Shown: positions 1-6,515, counted from the first letter of the stretch. The stretch is 6,936 nt of DNA from Sphingomonas bacterium (GCF_903643065.1 NZ_CAHJWX010000096.1:1-6936); one strand, 5' to 3'. Notes: a model not told the origin generated them from the letters alone. Program-made: numbers and translations.

Positions 1-11
1 ACGCCATCGAA

Positions 12-2345
12 ATGAGGGGTCCCTCTTGGACGCCGATCACCCCGCTAAGGGGGTCCCTTTTGCACGCCGATACACAGGCCCGCCCCGCCGGTCGCAACGC
101 GACCATCGAACGCGCTGCGCACGCCCGGCGGCTGGTCGACTATCTTCGCTCGCCCGAGAAGGAGAGCGCCGAAAAGGTCTACATGGTCGCGTATATGCTG
201 GAGCAGAAGCTCAGCCAGACCGCAGGTGAACGGCTGTTCCATATCGGCGCGCGCGGGTTCGTCAGCACGACCATCGAGGGGCAGCGTGCCGAGATGATCG
301 CGATCGCGCAGATGGCGAAGCGCAGCCCCAACCCTGTCGACCACTGGATCCTGAGCTGGCCGGAAGGCGAGCTGCCGGAGCCCGATCAGATCGACGAGGT
401 TGTCGCCATGTTCGTCGAGCACCTCGGGGTCGATGAGCAACCGTGCATCTATGCGGTCCATGGCGATACCCACAACCGGCACCTCCACATCGCGCTGAAC
501 CGCTACGACCCTCTCGAGCGGCGGATGGTAGAGATCAATGACGGGTTCAACCTGGAGGCCGCCCATCAGGCGGTCGCGATCATTGTCGACCATTTCGACT
601 GGAGACCCGAGCCCGATGCCCGCTACGAGGTCGTGGGTGACCGGGTTCTGCTAACGTCAAGCGCGCAGGCCCGCATCACTGAGGGCCGTGAGCCGATTGG
701 GCAGAAGGCGGCGGCCTATGAGAACCGCACCGGCTACCGCTCGGCGCAGCGGATCGCGCAGGACGAGGCCGTGCCGATCATCGCCGGGGCCAGGTCGTGG
801 GGCGAGTTGCACGCCAGGCTAGCCAAGGCCGGCATGACCTACACGCCGAAGGGGACGAACGGCGTCCTCATCGAGATTGGCGATGACAAGGTGAAGGCGT
901 CGAGCGTGAACCGGGCGATCACCAGGGCCCGGCTGGAGAAGCGGTTGGGTGCGTTCGAGCCGCCCGAAGCGACGCTCTCGCCGTCGCCACGGGCTCCGGA
1001 GCTCGACCGCTTCCCCGACGCGTTCCGGGCCGACGAACATCGTGCCGAGTGTGATCATTGGCGGCGGAGAAATAAGCCTGGGAAGACGCCCGCATTGAAA
1101 TCGGCTGATGAACCGGCCCGATCCGACACGATTGCTGAGGCGCGCGCCGCCGCCCGGGCGCGCGAAGATAGAGCGTCGGCTAAACCCGGTCGACCCGGAC
1201 AGCCACCGCCCAACCTAGAGAGCTGGTACTATTGGCGGAACGAGGGGCTGTTTGCTGAACGGTGGCGCAATCGCGGGCGGCTCACGCCCTTTCCTGCGCT
1301 TGTTGGCACTCCCCGAGCTGACGTGGAGCCAGCGTCTTCAATCGATAGCTACTACGGCTACCGCTGCGCCGAAGGGATGAGATATGCTCGGGGGCCGCGC
1401 GCGCCGACGGAGTTCATCGATCGAGGTGCTCGTGTCGAGGTCGTCCTGAGCAGCGACGAGACGCTGATGGCGGCACTAAAGCTTGCCGCGCACAAGTTCG
1501 GCGGAAAGACGACATTCCAGGGCAGCCCCGAGATGCGCTTGCGGGTATTCGCGCTGGCAGAGGCCAGCGGGCTTGCCGACCTCCTGACCGGCTCCGCGTC
1601 TGAAGCTGAATGCTCGACGGTAACGCTCGATCAGCCACTCGTGGAGATTGCGCCGCCCCGCCAGTCTCAGCAACGGCGCGAGGTCGTGCCGGTCGACGGT
1701 GGTCAGTCCGACAATCTGGAAAACGCCGGATCTTCATCCGTGCTTGTGGCCGATCCGGTCACGCCCATCCCGCCTCAGCCGGACGGCATAGAACACAATC
1801 GTATAGCGACTTCTGCCAAGTCATCAGACTTGCCGGGTAACGAGGCTGTGCCCGCCATGCCCGCCAACGATGCGAAACTGCGAGCCAACGAGGAAGAACA
1901 TGGCCGTCAACGAAGCAACGCCCGTCGATCCGGTCGAACAACCCTACATAAGCTGGCTCGTCCTCGACCTCGGGGACTCGTTCCCATCGGAGAAGTGGCC
2001 GGCCTGCGCTCGTTGCCGACAATCGGTGTGGATGATCGACGGCGAAAGCCCGCTAGCGTGGTGCAGCGTCTTCTCCGGGATAACGTTCGGGGGAGGGCGG
2101 AACGTGAAGAGGTGCGAGGCTCAGGAAGCATAGATGCTTCGGCCGATGAGGACGCACCAGCTACGCAGCCCGCTCCAATCGCGCCGATCTCGCAGCCGCT
2201 CCCGGTGAACACCGCCCTCAGCAGCCAACCAGAAGATCTTCCGGTTGTGCAACCAAAACTGACGAGGTCGCTTGCCAAAGGGCCGAACGACGTGAACTCA
2301 CTGCCGAACATACGCCCACCTGATCGAGGCATTTCGCGCGACTGA
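12..2345 (+). CDS. MOBP/VirD2-like relaxase with LPD7-like segment
   Basis: DNA relaxase: it would nick one strand at oriT, stay bound to the 5' end through a tyrosine and pilot it into the recipient. The numbering gives 777 residues from the ATG at 12. RRLVDYL with Tyr44 fits motif I. HGDTHNRHLH (His150, Asp152, Asn155, His157, His159) followed by N163 is the metal-binding motif III. Residues 262-315 (SWGELHARLAKAG, then KASSVNRA and LEKRLGAFEP) form the conserved segment after the nuclease domain in long MOBP relaxases, and 485-525 (AALKLAAHKFGGK, FQGSPEM) resemble LPD7. Residues about 530-777 are low-complexity, rich in Pro, Arg and Ser. The frame is open to the left edge, so the true start may lie outside; residues 1-30 come from repeat DNA and look non-native. 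The 3' part contains a second gene in the +1 frame. Function is secure; the N-terminus is not. Confidence 0.88.
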   Translation: MRGPSWTPITPLRGSLLHADTQARPAGRNATIERAAHARRLVDYLRSPEKESAEKVYMVAYMLEQKLSQTAGERLFHIGARGFVSTTIEGQRAEMIAIAQMAKRSPNPVDHWILSWPEGELPEPDQIDEVVAMFVEHLGVDEQPCIYAVHGDTHNRHLHIALNRYDPLERRMVEINDGFNLEAAHQAVAIIVDHFDWRPEPDARYEVVGDRVLLTSSAQARITEGREPIGQKAAAYENRTGYRSAQRIAQDEAVPIIAGARSWGELHARLAKAGMTYTPKGTNGVLIEIGDDKVKASSVNRAITRARLEKRLGAFEPPEATLSPSPRAPELDRFPDAFRADEHRAECDHWRRRNKPGKTPALKSADEPARSDTIAEARAAARAREDRASAKPGRPGQPPPNLESWYYWRNEGLFAERWRNRGRLTPFPALVGTPRADVEPASSIDSYYGYRCAEGMRYARGPRAPTEFIDRGARVEVVLSSDETLMAALKLAAHKFGGKTTFQGSPEMRLRVFALAEASGLADLLTGSASEAECSTVTLDQPLVEIAPPRQSQQRREVVPVDGGQSDNLENAGSSSVLVADPVTPIPPQPDGIEHNRIATSAKSSDLPGNEAVPAMPANDAKLRANEEEHGRQRSNARRSGRTTLHKLARPRPRGLVPIGEVAGLRSLPTIGVDDRRRKPASVVQRLLRDNVRGRAEREEVRGSGSIDASADEDAPATQPAPIAPISQPLPVNTALSSQPEDLPVVQPKLTRSLAKGPNDVNSLPNIRPPDRGISRD
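16..71. repeat. Two direct copies of a 22-base repeat, 34-base period
   Basis: Copies lie at 16-37 and 50-71 and match at 20 of 22 bases (differences at 25/59 and 29/63). Each reads GGGGTCCCT, one variable base, TTG, one variable base, then ACGCCGAT. ACGCCAT at 1-7 may be the degenerate end of a third copy cut by the window edge. Multiple short direct repeats of this kind resemble the repeated sites near the ends of IS21-family insertion sequences; that likeness is from memory and no istA or istB gene is visible. The repeats lie inside the relaxase reading frame and encode RG-P/S-containing peptides. Confidence 0.75.
1890..1896 (+). promoter_or_regulatory. Shine-Dalgarno site of the nested small gene
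   Basis: GAGGAAG at 1890-1896 lies just upstream of the ATG at 1900, with six bases between GAGG and the start codon. It fixes the start at 1900 rather than at the in-frame ATG at 1870, which has no such site. Its presence inside the relaxase coding frame is the best single sign that the +1 frame is translated. Confidence 0.7.
1900..2133 (+). CDS. Small four-cysteine protein nested in the relaxase gene
   Basis: A 77-residue protein in the +1 frame, entirely inside the relaxase ORF. It has a good Shine-Dalgarno site and four cysteines spaced as C36-x2-C39-x15-C55-x16-C72, in a context (PACARCRQSVW, then LAWCSVF, then VKRCEA) like a small zinc ribbon. There is no signal peptide or membrane segment, so it should be cytoplasmic. 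Codon choice favours this frame: third positions are mostly G or C, whereas the relaxase frame over the same bases uses many CGA, CGT and CGG codons and reads as Arg/Pro-rich filler. From memory, small Cys-rich ORFs of this look sit beside relaxase genes in proteobacterial conjugative elements, usually downstream rather than inside. Zinc binding and a role in transfer are inferred; no named family is assigned. Confidence 0.68.
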   Translation: MAVNEATPVDPVEQPYISWLVLDLGDSFPSEKWPACARCRQSVWMIDGESPLAWCSVFSGITFGGGRNVKRCEAQEA

Positions 2346-2399
2346 ACACCTGTGGGTTGTCGTGTGCGATCATCTTCGAAACGGGCTCCTCGGTTGCTT
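2346..2399. other. Short convergent gap, no terminator seen
   Basis: Fifty-four bases separate the relaxase stop from the end of the broken minus-strand ORF. I see no GC-rich hairpin with a T-run on either strand, so transcription from the two sides may overlap or end by Rho. Confidence 0.5.
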
Positions 2400-2603
2400 T
2401 CAGCTGTCTGGAAGGAGCTTCAGGTCGGCTTCCGTCGGCGGTCCCGGCCCGCGCCGCTCCAGCGTGTCCAACGCATGCTGGAGCCGCGCTGCGGCAAGTT
2501 ACTCGTCGGCGCGGTCCAGCAACGCGAGCGCCATCCTCATCAGGTTGTTGGCAACCTGTCGCGCATGATCGGGGTCGGTGGCAGCTGACGAGCCCTGGGT
2601 CAT
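2400..2603 (-). pseudogene. Short helical ORF interrupted by an in-frame TAA
   Basis: The ATG (2603-2601) overlaps the TGA of the upstream lipoprotein gene as ATGA. It encodes 34 residues ending NLMRMALALLDRADE, then meets TAA at 2501-2499. The same frame continues without another stop for 32 codons, reading LAAARLQHALDTLERRGPG and then PPTEADLKLLPDS, and ends at TGA 2402-2400. The two halves join into one amphipathic Ala/Leu-rich helix, so the TAA looks like a point change in a gene of about 67 codons. A single-base change from CAA, GAA or AAA would produce it. From memory, sphingomonads carry small proteins with an LLDRAGE...AAARLQ-type pattern, which fits but was not checked. It could also be a genuine 34-residue peptide, or a sequencing error could have created the stop. 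It is too short to be picked up by usual ORF length cut-offs. Confidence 0.6.
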
Positions 2604-3286
2604 TTTGCCGGCTGCCAGTCGTCGCTGGTCTTCGTCAGCGTGGCGGTCGCCTCCTTCGGCTCCGTCATTGGCACGCGCAGGTTTGGTGGCACTATCGCCG
2701 AGATGTCAGCAGCGCTGTAACGGTAGGTGACTTGGGTGACCGTCCGCCCTAGCATTTCGGCGGGTTCCGTCCAGCGGACGACCTGATCGACCCGGCCCCG
2801 GCCCAAGCATAGTCCCGGGTAGGGCTGGGGACGGTGGTTGGCGTTCTCGCGTTCCACCGCCCGAAACACCGCCTTGCCCGCGGCCGTTGGTGCGTAGACG
2901 ACAAGCGCCGTGGGCGCGAGCGCCTCAGCATAGTGTTGGCTCCGCGCGGGGACGGTGGTCGTGGTGCGGGTGAGCAGACCGTCATGCGCCGCGCCATCTA
3001 GCATCGTCCGAATCGCGGCATCGCGATCTCCGATGCCCGAACGAGCCGATGGGTCGGCTCGCAACATCAGCGGCAGAACCGGCCCGTCGGCGCCCTGTTG
3101 AGGCGAGGTGGTCATCCAGTCCGCGTCGATCGTGTGGCAGAACCGGTCGGCAACCAGCGGCTCCAATGCACGGGTGAAATTCTGCTCGTTCGCAGCTTTC
3201 GGGTTCGAGCAACCGGCCAAGAACCCCGGCATGACGAAGCTCAGCGCCATTGCTGCGACGACTGGATGATGCACGTCCCGGCTCAC
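2600..3286 (-). CDS. Predicted lipoprotein of unknown function
   Basis: A 228-residue protein starting at GTG 3286-3284, which overlaps the TGA of the gene before it as GTGA, indicating translational coupling. This start keeps a positive residue (Arg3) ahead of the hydrophobic stretch and the lipobox L23-A24-G25-C26, so signal peptidase II should cleave before Cys26 and leave a lipid-anchored envelope protein. The ATG at 3250 would lack a charged n-region; a longer frame exists upstream to 3580 but overlaps a real gene. In the mature part, Cys50 (DRFCHTIDADW) and Cys160 (YPGLCLGRGRVDQVVRWTEP) could form a disulfide. Residues about 90-143 (AAIRTMLDGAAHDGLL ... YAPTAAGKAVFRA) recall a helix-wing arrangement followed by a 'Y-x-x-T-x-x-G-K' motif. 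The C-terminus is a beta-rich segment (VTQVTYRYSAAD, then ATATLTKTSDDWQPAK). I do not recognise a named family. Confidence 0.75.
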   Translation of the reverse strand: MSRDVHHPVVAAMALSFVMPGFLAGCSNPKAANEQNFTRALEPLVADRFCHTIDADWMTTSPQQGADGPVLPLMLRADPSARSGIGDRDAAIRTMLDGAAHDGLLTRTTTTVPARSQHYAEALAPTALVVYAPTAAGKAVFRAVERENANHRPQPYPGLCLGRGRVDQVVRWTEPAEMLGRTVTQVTYRYSAADISAIVPPNLRVPMTEPKEATATLTKTSDDWQPAK

Positions 3287-3873
3287 GAGAGCGACTGCCC
3301 GATCGTGCGCAGCATCCAGCGCCCATCCTGCTGCTGCACTTCGAACGTCTGACCCTTGGCCTCGTTCGAGTCCGCGGCGATGTAGTAGGCCCGGAACCGG
3401 AGCGCGTTGGCAGCGGGCATCGACCAGTCGGCGATCCGCACCACGTCGAGGCAATGCGTCTTGTCGTGGTATTGGAGGTTGCCCATTGGCACGAGCTCGC
3501 CAGAGAACGGCTCGTGGTAAGTGTAAGGCACGAGCGCATCCCGGTTGAGCGCGTTCCAGGCGTCCGACATCCGGGCGCACGCGCCGGTCGCGATCAGCCT
3601 GTGGATCAGCGGCTGCGCCCCTGCGCGGGCAGCAGCCACGCCTCGCTCCTGAAGGGGTGTCGCCAGCAGTCGGTCGATGGCGGCGCCTTGCTCGGGCGAG
3701 ATCGTCGCCAGCGCCGCTGGTGGGGCAGTGGTCGGTGTGCCGGCCTGGGTGTTCGATCCCTTCGGCTTGGTAATCTTCTGGAGCAGCTTATCGAGCATGG
3801 TCTGGGCCGGCGCGGGCGCGGCAACCATGGCTGCTCCGGTCGCGGCGAGGATGTAGGTAACGGCTTGACGCAT
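3283..3873 (-). CDS. Exported protein of unknown function (196 aa)
   Basis: Starts at ATG 3873, seventeen bases after the protease stop, with a strong AAGGAG site. Residues 1-23 form a Sec signal peptide (MRQAVTYILAATGAAMVAAP, then APA), with cleavage likely before Gln24, giving a soluble periplasmic or secreted protein of about 173 residues. After a short Pro/Thr/Ala-rich stretch (40-60), residues 60-110 are helical and 115-196 are beta-rich. Cys99 (ATGACARMSDAW) and Cys141 (KTHCLDVVRIADW) could pair in the oxidising periplasm. The segment after Cys141 (CLDVVRIADWSMPAANALRF, then YYIAADS, ending DGRWML) parallels the C-terminal part of the next gene's product. There is no catalytic motif I can name; it could be a chaperone, inhibitor or partner of the upstream protease, on position alone. 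Confidence 0.78.
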   Translation of the reverse strand: MRQAVTYILAATGAAMVAAPAPAQTMLDKLLQKITKPKGSNTQAGTPTTAPPAALATISPEQGAAIDRLLATPLQERGVAAARAGAQPLIHRLIATGACARMSDAWNALNRDALVPYTYHEPFSGELVPMGNLQYHDKTHCLDVVRIADWSMPAANALRFRAYYIAADSNEAKGQTFEVQQQDGRWMLRTIGQSLS

Positions 3874-3879
3874 GGGTTT

Positions 3880-3885
3880 CTCCTT
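3880..3885 (-). promoter_or_regulatory. Shine-Dalgarno site of the 196-residue protein
   Basis: On the minus strand AAGGAG (3885-3880) precedes ATG 3873-3871 with six bases between. It lies in the 17-base gap after the protease stop and fixes this start. Confidence 0.75.
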
Positions 3886-3890
3886 GATGG

Positions 3891-6179
3891 TCAGCGGAGG
3901 GTGAGGCTGAGATAGCCGGCGGTGTCGGCGGCACCGGCCGCGTGGCCGGCATCGAAGGCTCGGGCGACGCCGAGCCGTAGCGAGGCTGTGCGCGACAGCA
4001 CCGCCGACCAGCCTGCCTCCACGTCCAGCTCGCGTGCGGACGGGGCGAGGTCGAGGGTGCGCTGCTCCGTCGCGAGCGCGCCGGTGACGAGGTCGTAGGC
4101 TAGAGGCACCTCGAGCGTGGCGCGCGCGTGCTGGACGCGCAACGGTGAGGACAGACCGAGGTCGAGTAGCCCGCCGAGCGTCGGGCGGCTCGCCTTCAGG
4201 CCGAACGCTGTGCTGGTGATCGGACCCGCGAACCGGAGCCGCTCGCCGCCCTTTACGTGAGTCAGCGCCAGCGTGGCACGTGCGCCAAGTCGCCAGCTGC
4301 CAAGCTCATGGGCGGCGGTAAGCGTCGCAACCCACGTGCGGGCATCCCGCGGGTCCGCGTTGCCGCCTGCCGTCATACCCAGCACTCGGCCGAGTTCGAC
4401 CAGCTCCGTCAGCTCCAGTCCGATGCCGACCGGCGTGCGCACGCCGAGCGTGGTGACGTCAGTCGCACGATCGCGTGAGCGGCCGGACAAGAAGGAAGCG
4501 GTCCAGCCCGACCCGCTCCACACCGCGGAGCTGCCGACGGGCGTGCCAACCACTCCGCGTAGGGGCGAACCGGTGAGGCCGCGGCTACCCGCGACCGTGA
4601 CGTTGGCGGCGAGTGTGACGTTCTGCCCGGCGGCGGGCGAGAACGACAGCGCCGCGGGCTGTTGTCCCTCAACCTGCTGCCACGGTCCGACTGACGCAGA
4701 CGGAGCGAAGTTTGCGTGGACGACGCCGTACCCGTAATCCGCACCGTTCGCTGCTCGGCTCCATAGCGGCACGTTGGCTGGCAACAGGCCGCCTGCGAGC
4801 AGGCCCGAGCCGCGAACCTGAACTGCGGACGCGCCCGCCATGCGGTAGTCGCGCCCGTAGCGATCGACCACCGTCATCGACGACAGCTCGCCGGCCAGCG
4901 CCTGCGCCGTGGCCGAACCGCCGAAGGGCGCCGATACGATGATCGACGAGTAACTCGCCAGCACCTGCTCGGCGGCCGCGAACCCTGAAGCAGGAGCCTG
5001 CGCCTGCAGCGCGCGCTCGAGGTTGAGCAGCCCGGCGCCATATTGCTGGTCGGCGCCGGGTGTGCCCAGGTCGGTCGCGGTGTCGAGCAGGATGCGGCTG
5101 ATCGCGCGTCCGCCCAGCTGCGGCCAGTATTGCTTGAGCAGCGCGGCTGCACCCGCAATGGCGGGAGCCGCGTAGCTGTTGCCGGTGACGGTGACCGGCT
5201 GGCCGTCCTTGCCTACCGCCTGCACCTGCACGGCAACCACCGCGAGCGTGCGGTCGGCAAGGTCGCCGGGCAGGCCGTTGCCCGAAGGCGCGCTGAGGTC
5301 GGGGTTGACCCGGATGCCGAACAGGAAGGAGCTGCGGTTCTCGCCGCCTGCGCCCACCAGATCGCGGGTGATGGTGCCGGAAGCAGCGCTCTGGTCCCCG
5401 ACATCGTTCGAGACCGACTGCACCAGCAGCCGGTCCTGGCGGTTGACTTGGTCCATCGCTGCACGGAGATCGACGGCGGTCTGGCCGCCGACCGAGCCGT
5501 TGCCGCTGAACGACATAACGAACGCGCCGCGGTCGACCGCATAGCCGATGGCGGATGCGACCTGCCGCGGGTCGGGCTGGTCGCTCTCCCGGATGGGTGA
5601 TGCCGCGGTGACCCCGGTCAGGTCGGGAGCGGACACCTTCAGCGCGAGCAGCGTCGCTTCGGGTGCTACGCCGTGCATGCCGGTCCCGTCGCGGGCGGCG
5701 ACGGCAATCGACGCGGTCTCGGTGCCGTGGCCGACTACGTCGTCGAGGCCGAACCGCACCGTCTCGGGCGCGCAGGTGCCGCAGCGCGCAATCGTGGCAT
5801 CGAAGCTACGGCTGTCGGGCGAGAGACGGCCGGCGAACTCGGCGCTGGTCGTGTTCACCCCGGTGTCGATGACGGCCACCGTCATGCCACGGCCGGTCAT
5901 GCCCTTGGCGTAGGCTGCCTCGGCTTTGATGCTGGTTGCCGCTCTGCTCGCCTGGTCCTCGGCGCTGGCCGTCGGCGTGGGAGTTGGAGCAGGCGTTGGT
6001 GCGGGCGTGGGCGTGGGCGTGGGCGTCGGCGTAGTCGTGCCGGAGGTCGGTGGTGCGGCCGTGCCGGACGAGTTCACACCACTCCCGCCGCCACACGCGG
6101 CGAGCAGCAGCAACGCGCTTAGCACCGGCGTTGCCTGCAACAGCGACCGTCGCCGGTCGCGGCCTACCCTGTCGAACAT
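3891..6179 (-). CDS. Lipidated S8 (subtilisin-like) serine protease, autotransporter-like
   Basis: A 762-residue protein from ATG 6179. In-frame GTG 6245 and ATG 6236 are possible earlier starts, but 6179 gives a typical lipoprotein signal (RDRRRSLL n-region, then a hydrophobic stretch, then L26-A27-A28-C29-GGG). Residues 51-70 are a Pro-Thr/Pro-Ala linker. The S8 domain spans about 75-395: catalytic Asp105 (VAVIDTGVN), His151 (GHGTETAS), likely oxyanion Asn258 (VSND) and nucleophile Ser335 in GNSYAAP rather than the usual GTSMAAP. A CGTC pair (Cys133, Cys136) lies between Asp and His. Residues about 500-762 are Gly-rich alternating strands (WRLGARATLALTHV, ELDVEAGWSAVL, ASLRLGVARAF, GYLSLTLR), consistent with an outer-membrane beta-barrel, as in lipidated S8 autotransporters such as Neisseria NalP. 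The last residue is Arg, not the usual aromatic. Protease identity is firm; the barrel is inferred. It leads a minus-strand operon. Confidence 0.88.
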   Translation of the reverse strand: MFDRVGRDRRRSLLQATPVLSALLLLAACGGGSGVNSSGTAAPPTSGTTTPTPTPTPTPAPTPAPTPTPTASAEDQASRAATSIKAEAAYAKGMTGRGMTVAVIDTGVNTTSAEFAGRLSPDSRSFDATIARCGTCAPETVRFGLDDVVGHGTETASIAVAARDGTGMHGVAPEATLLALKVSAPDLTGVTAASPIRESDQPDPRQVASAIGYAVDRGAFVMSFSGNGSVGGQTAVDLRAAMDQVNRQDRLLVQSVSNDVGDQSAASGTITRDLVGAGGENRSSFLFGIRVNPDLSAPSGNGLPGDLADRTLAVVAVQVQAVGKDGQPVTVTGNSYAAPAIAGAAALLKQYWPQLGGRAISRILLDTATDLGTPGADQQYGAGLLNLERALQAQAPASGFAAAEQVLASYSSIIVSAPFGGSATAQALAGELSSMTVVDRYGRDYRMAGASAVQVRGSGLLAGGLLPANVPLWSRAANGADYGYGVVHANFAPSASVGPWQQVEGQQPAALSFSPAAGQNVTLAANVTVAGSRGLTGSPLRGVVGTPVGSSAVWSGSGWTASFLSGRSRDRATDVTTLGVRTPVGIGLELTELVELGRVLGMTAGGNADPRDARTWVATLTAAHELGSWRLGARATLALTHVKGGERLRFAGPITSTAFGLKASRPTLGGLLDLGLSSPLRVQHARATLEVPLAYDLVTGALATEQRTLDLAPSARELDVEAGWSAVLSRTASLRLGVARAFDAGHAAGAADTAGYLSLTLR
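5970..6029 (-). repeat. Pro-Thr/Pro-Ala linker repeat within the protease gene
   Basis: About ten two-codon units (PT or PA) encode a rigid linker between the lipid anchor and the catalytic domain. On the plus strand it shows as GGCGTG-type hexamers, several of them identical in a row. Such runs can change length by slippage in steps of six bases without shifting frame, which would alter how far the protease sits from the membrane. Confidence 0.8.
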
Positions 6180-6483
6180 ACCCCCGCACGCCCCCTGTCG
6201 GGCGGCGCGTCGGGCTCCAGCCGGCGGCACCGCCATCGTGTTCACGAGGCGGCGCCGGCCCGAAAAGCCGGAGATTCAGAACCTGCAACGAGACAGGCGC
6301 GAGCGTCTTTAGCTCCGAGGAGCCTGGACATGCACGCCCGCTCCCCGGCCAAAACAGAGTTCGACCGGGCATACGGCTGTCGTTGCGAGGTTCTGACGCC
6401 TCGGTCCGCCTGCTGGCGAACAGCGTGACTCTAGCCGGGGTCGGTTAACAAGCAAGACCCGACCTGCGCGTTGCCGCGCCTGC

Positions 6484-6497
6484 CGCCGTCGACGGCG
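6484..6497. promoter_or_regulatory. Perfect 14-base palindrome, possible operator
   Basis: CGCCGTCGACGGCG is perfectly self-complementary and lies about 100 bases before the plus-strand gene. In GC-rich DNA a palindrome of this size can arise by chance, so binding by a regulator is only a possibility. Confidence 0.3.
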
Positions 6498-6515
6498 CAA
6501 AGAACGGGGGGAACG

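Noticed and set aside
45..593. Minus-strand 182-codon open frame opposite the relaxase
   Set aside because: It lies antisense to the conserved relaxase domain; its composition (Arg/Asp/Leu/Val-rich, no motifs) is that of a shadow frame in GC-rich DNA.
2541..2558. Hairpin CAGGTTG-TTGG-CAACCTG as a terminator
   Set aside because: Perfect 7-base arms, but no T-run follows on either strand and it lies within the broken short ORF's coding sequence.
3287..3580. N-terminal extension of the lipoprotein frame to 3580
   Set aside because: It would overlap the 196-residue protein and puts the lipoprotein signal about 98 residues inside; the GTG at 3286 overlapping the upstream stop is the sensible start.
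3250..3915. Plus-strand 221-codon open frame opposite the two exported proteins
   Set aside because: It crosses the 3283-3873 gene with a signal peptide and strong Shine-Dalgarno site on the other strand; the plus frame is Arg/Gly/His-rich filler.
5043..5600. Plus-strand 185-codon open frame opposite the protease
   Set aside because: It is antisense to the catalytic domain, whose Asp, His and Ser motifs are in the minus frame; no motifs or start signals support it.
6180..6245. Upstream starts of the protease at GTG 6245 or ATG 6236
   Set aside because: Neither has a Shine-Dalgarno site, and both place an Arg/Ala/Gly-rich stretch before an already complete lipoprotein signal. They are not excluded, only less likely than 6179.
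5926..6312. Plus-strand Val/Gly repeat protein
   Set aside because: The GVGVGV run is the antisense reading of the Pro-Thr linker in the protease, not a separate gene.
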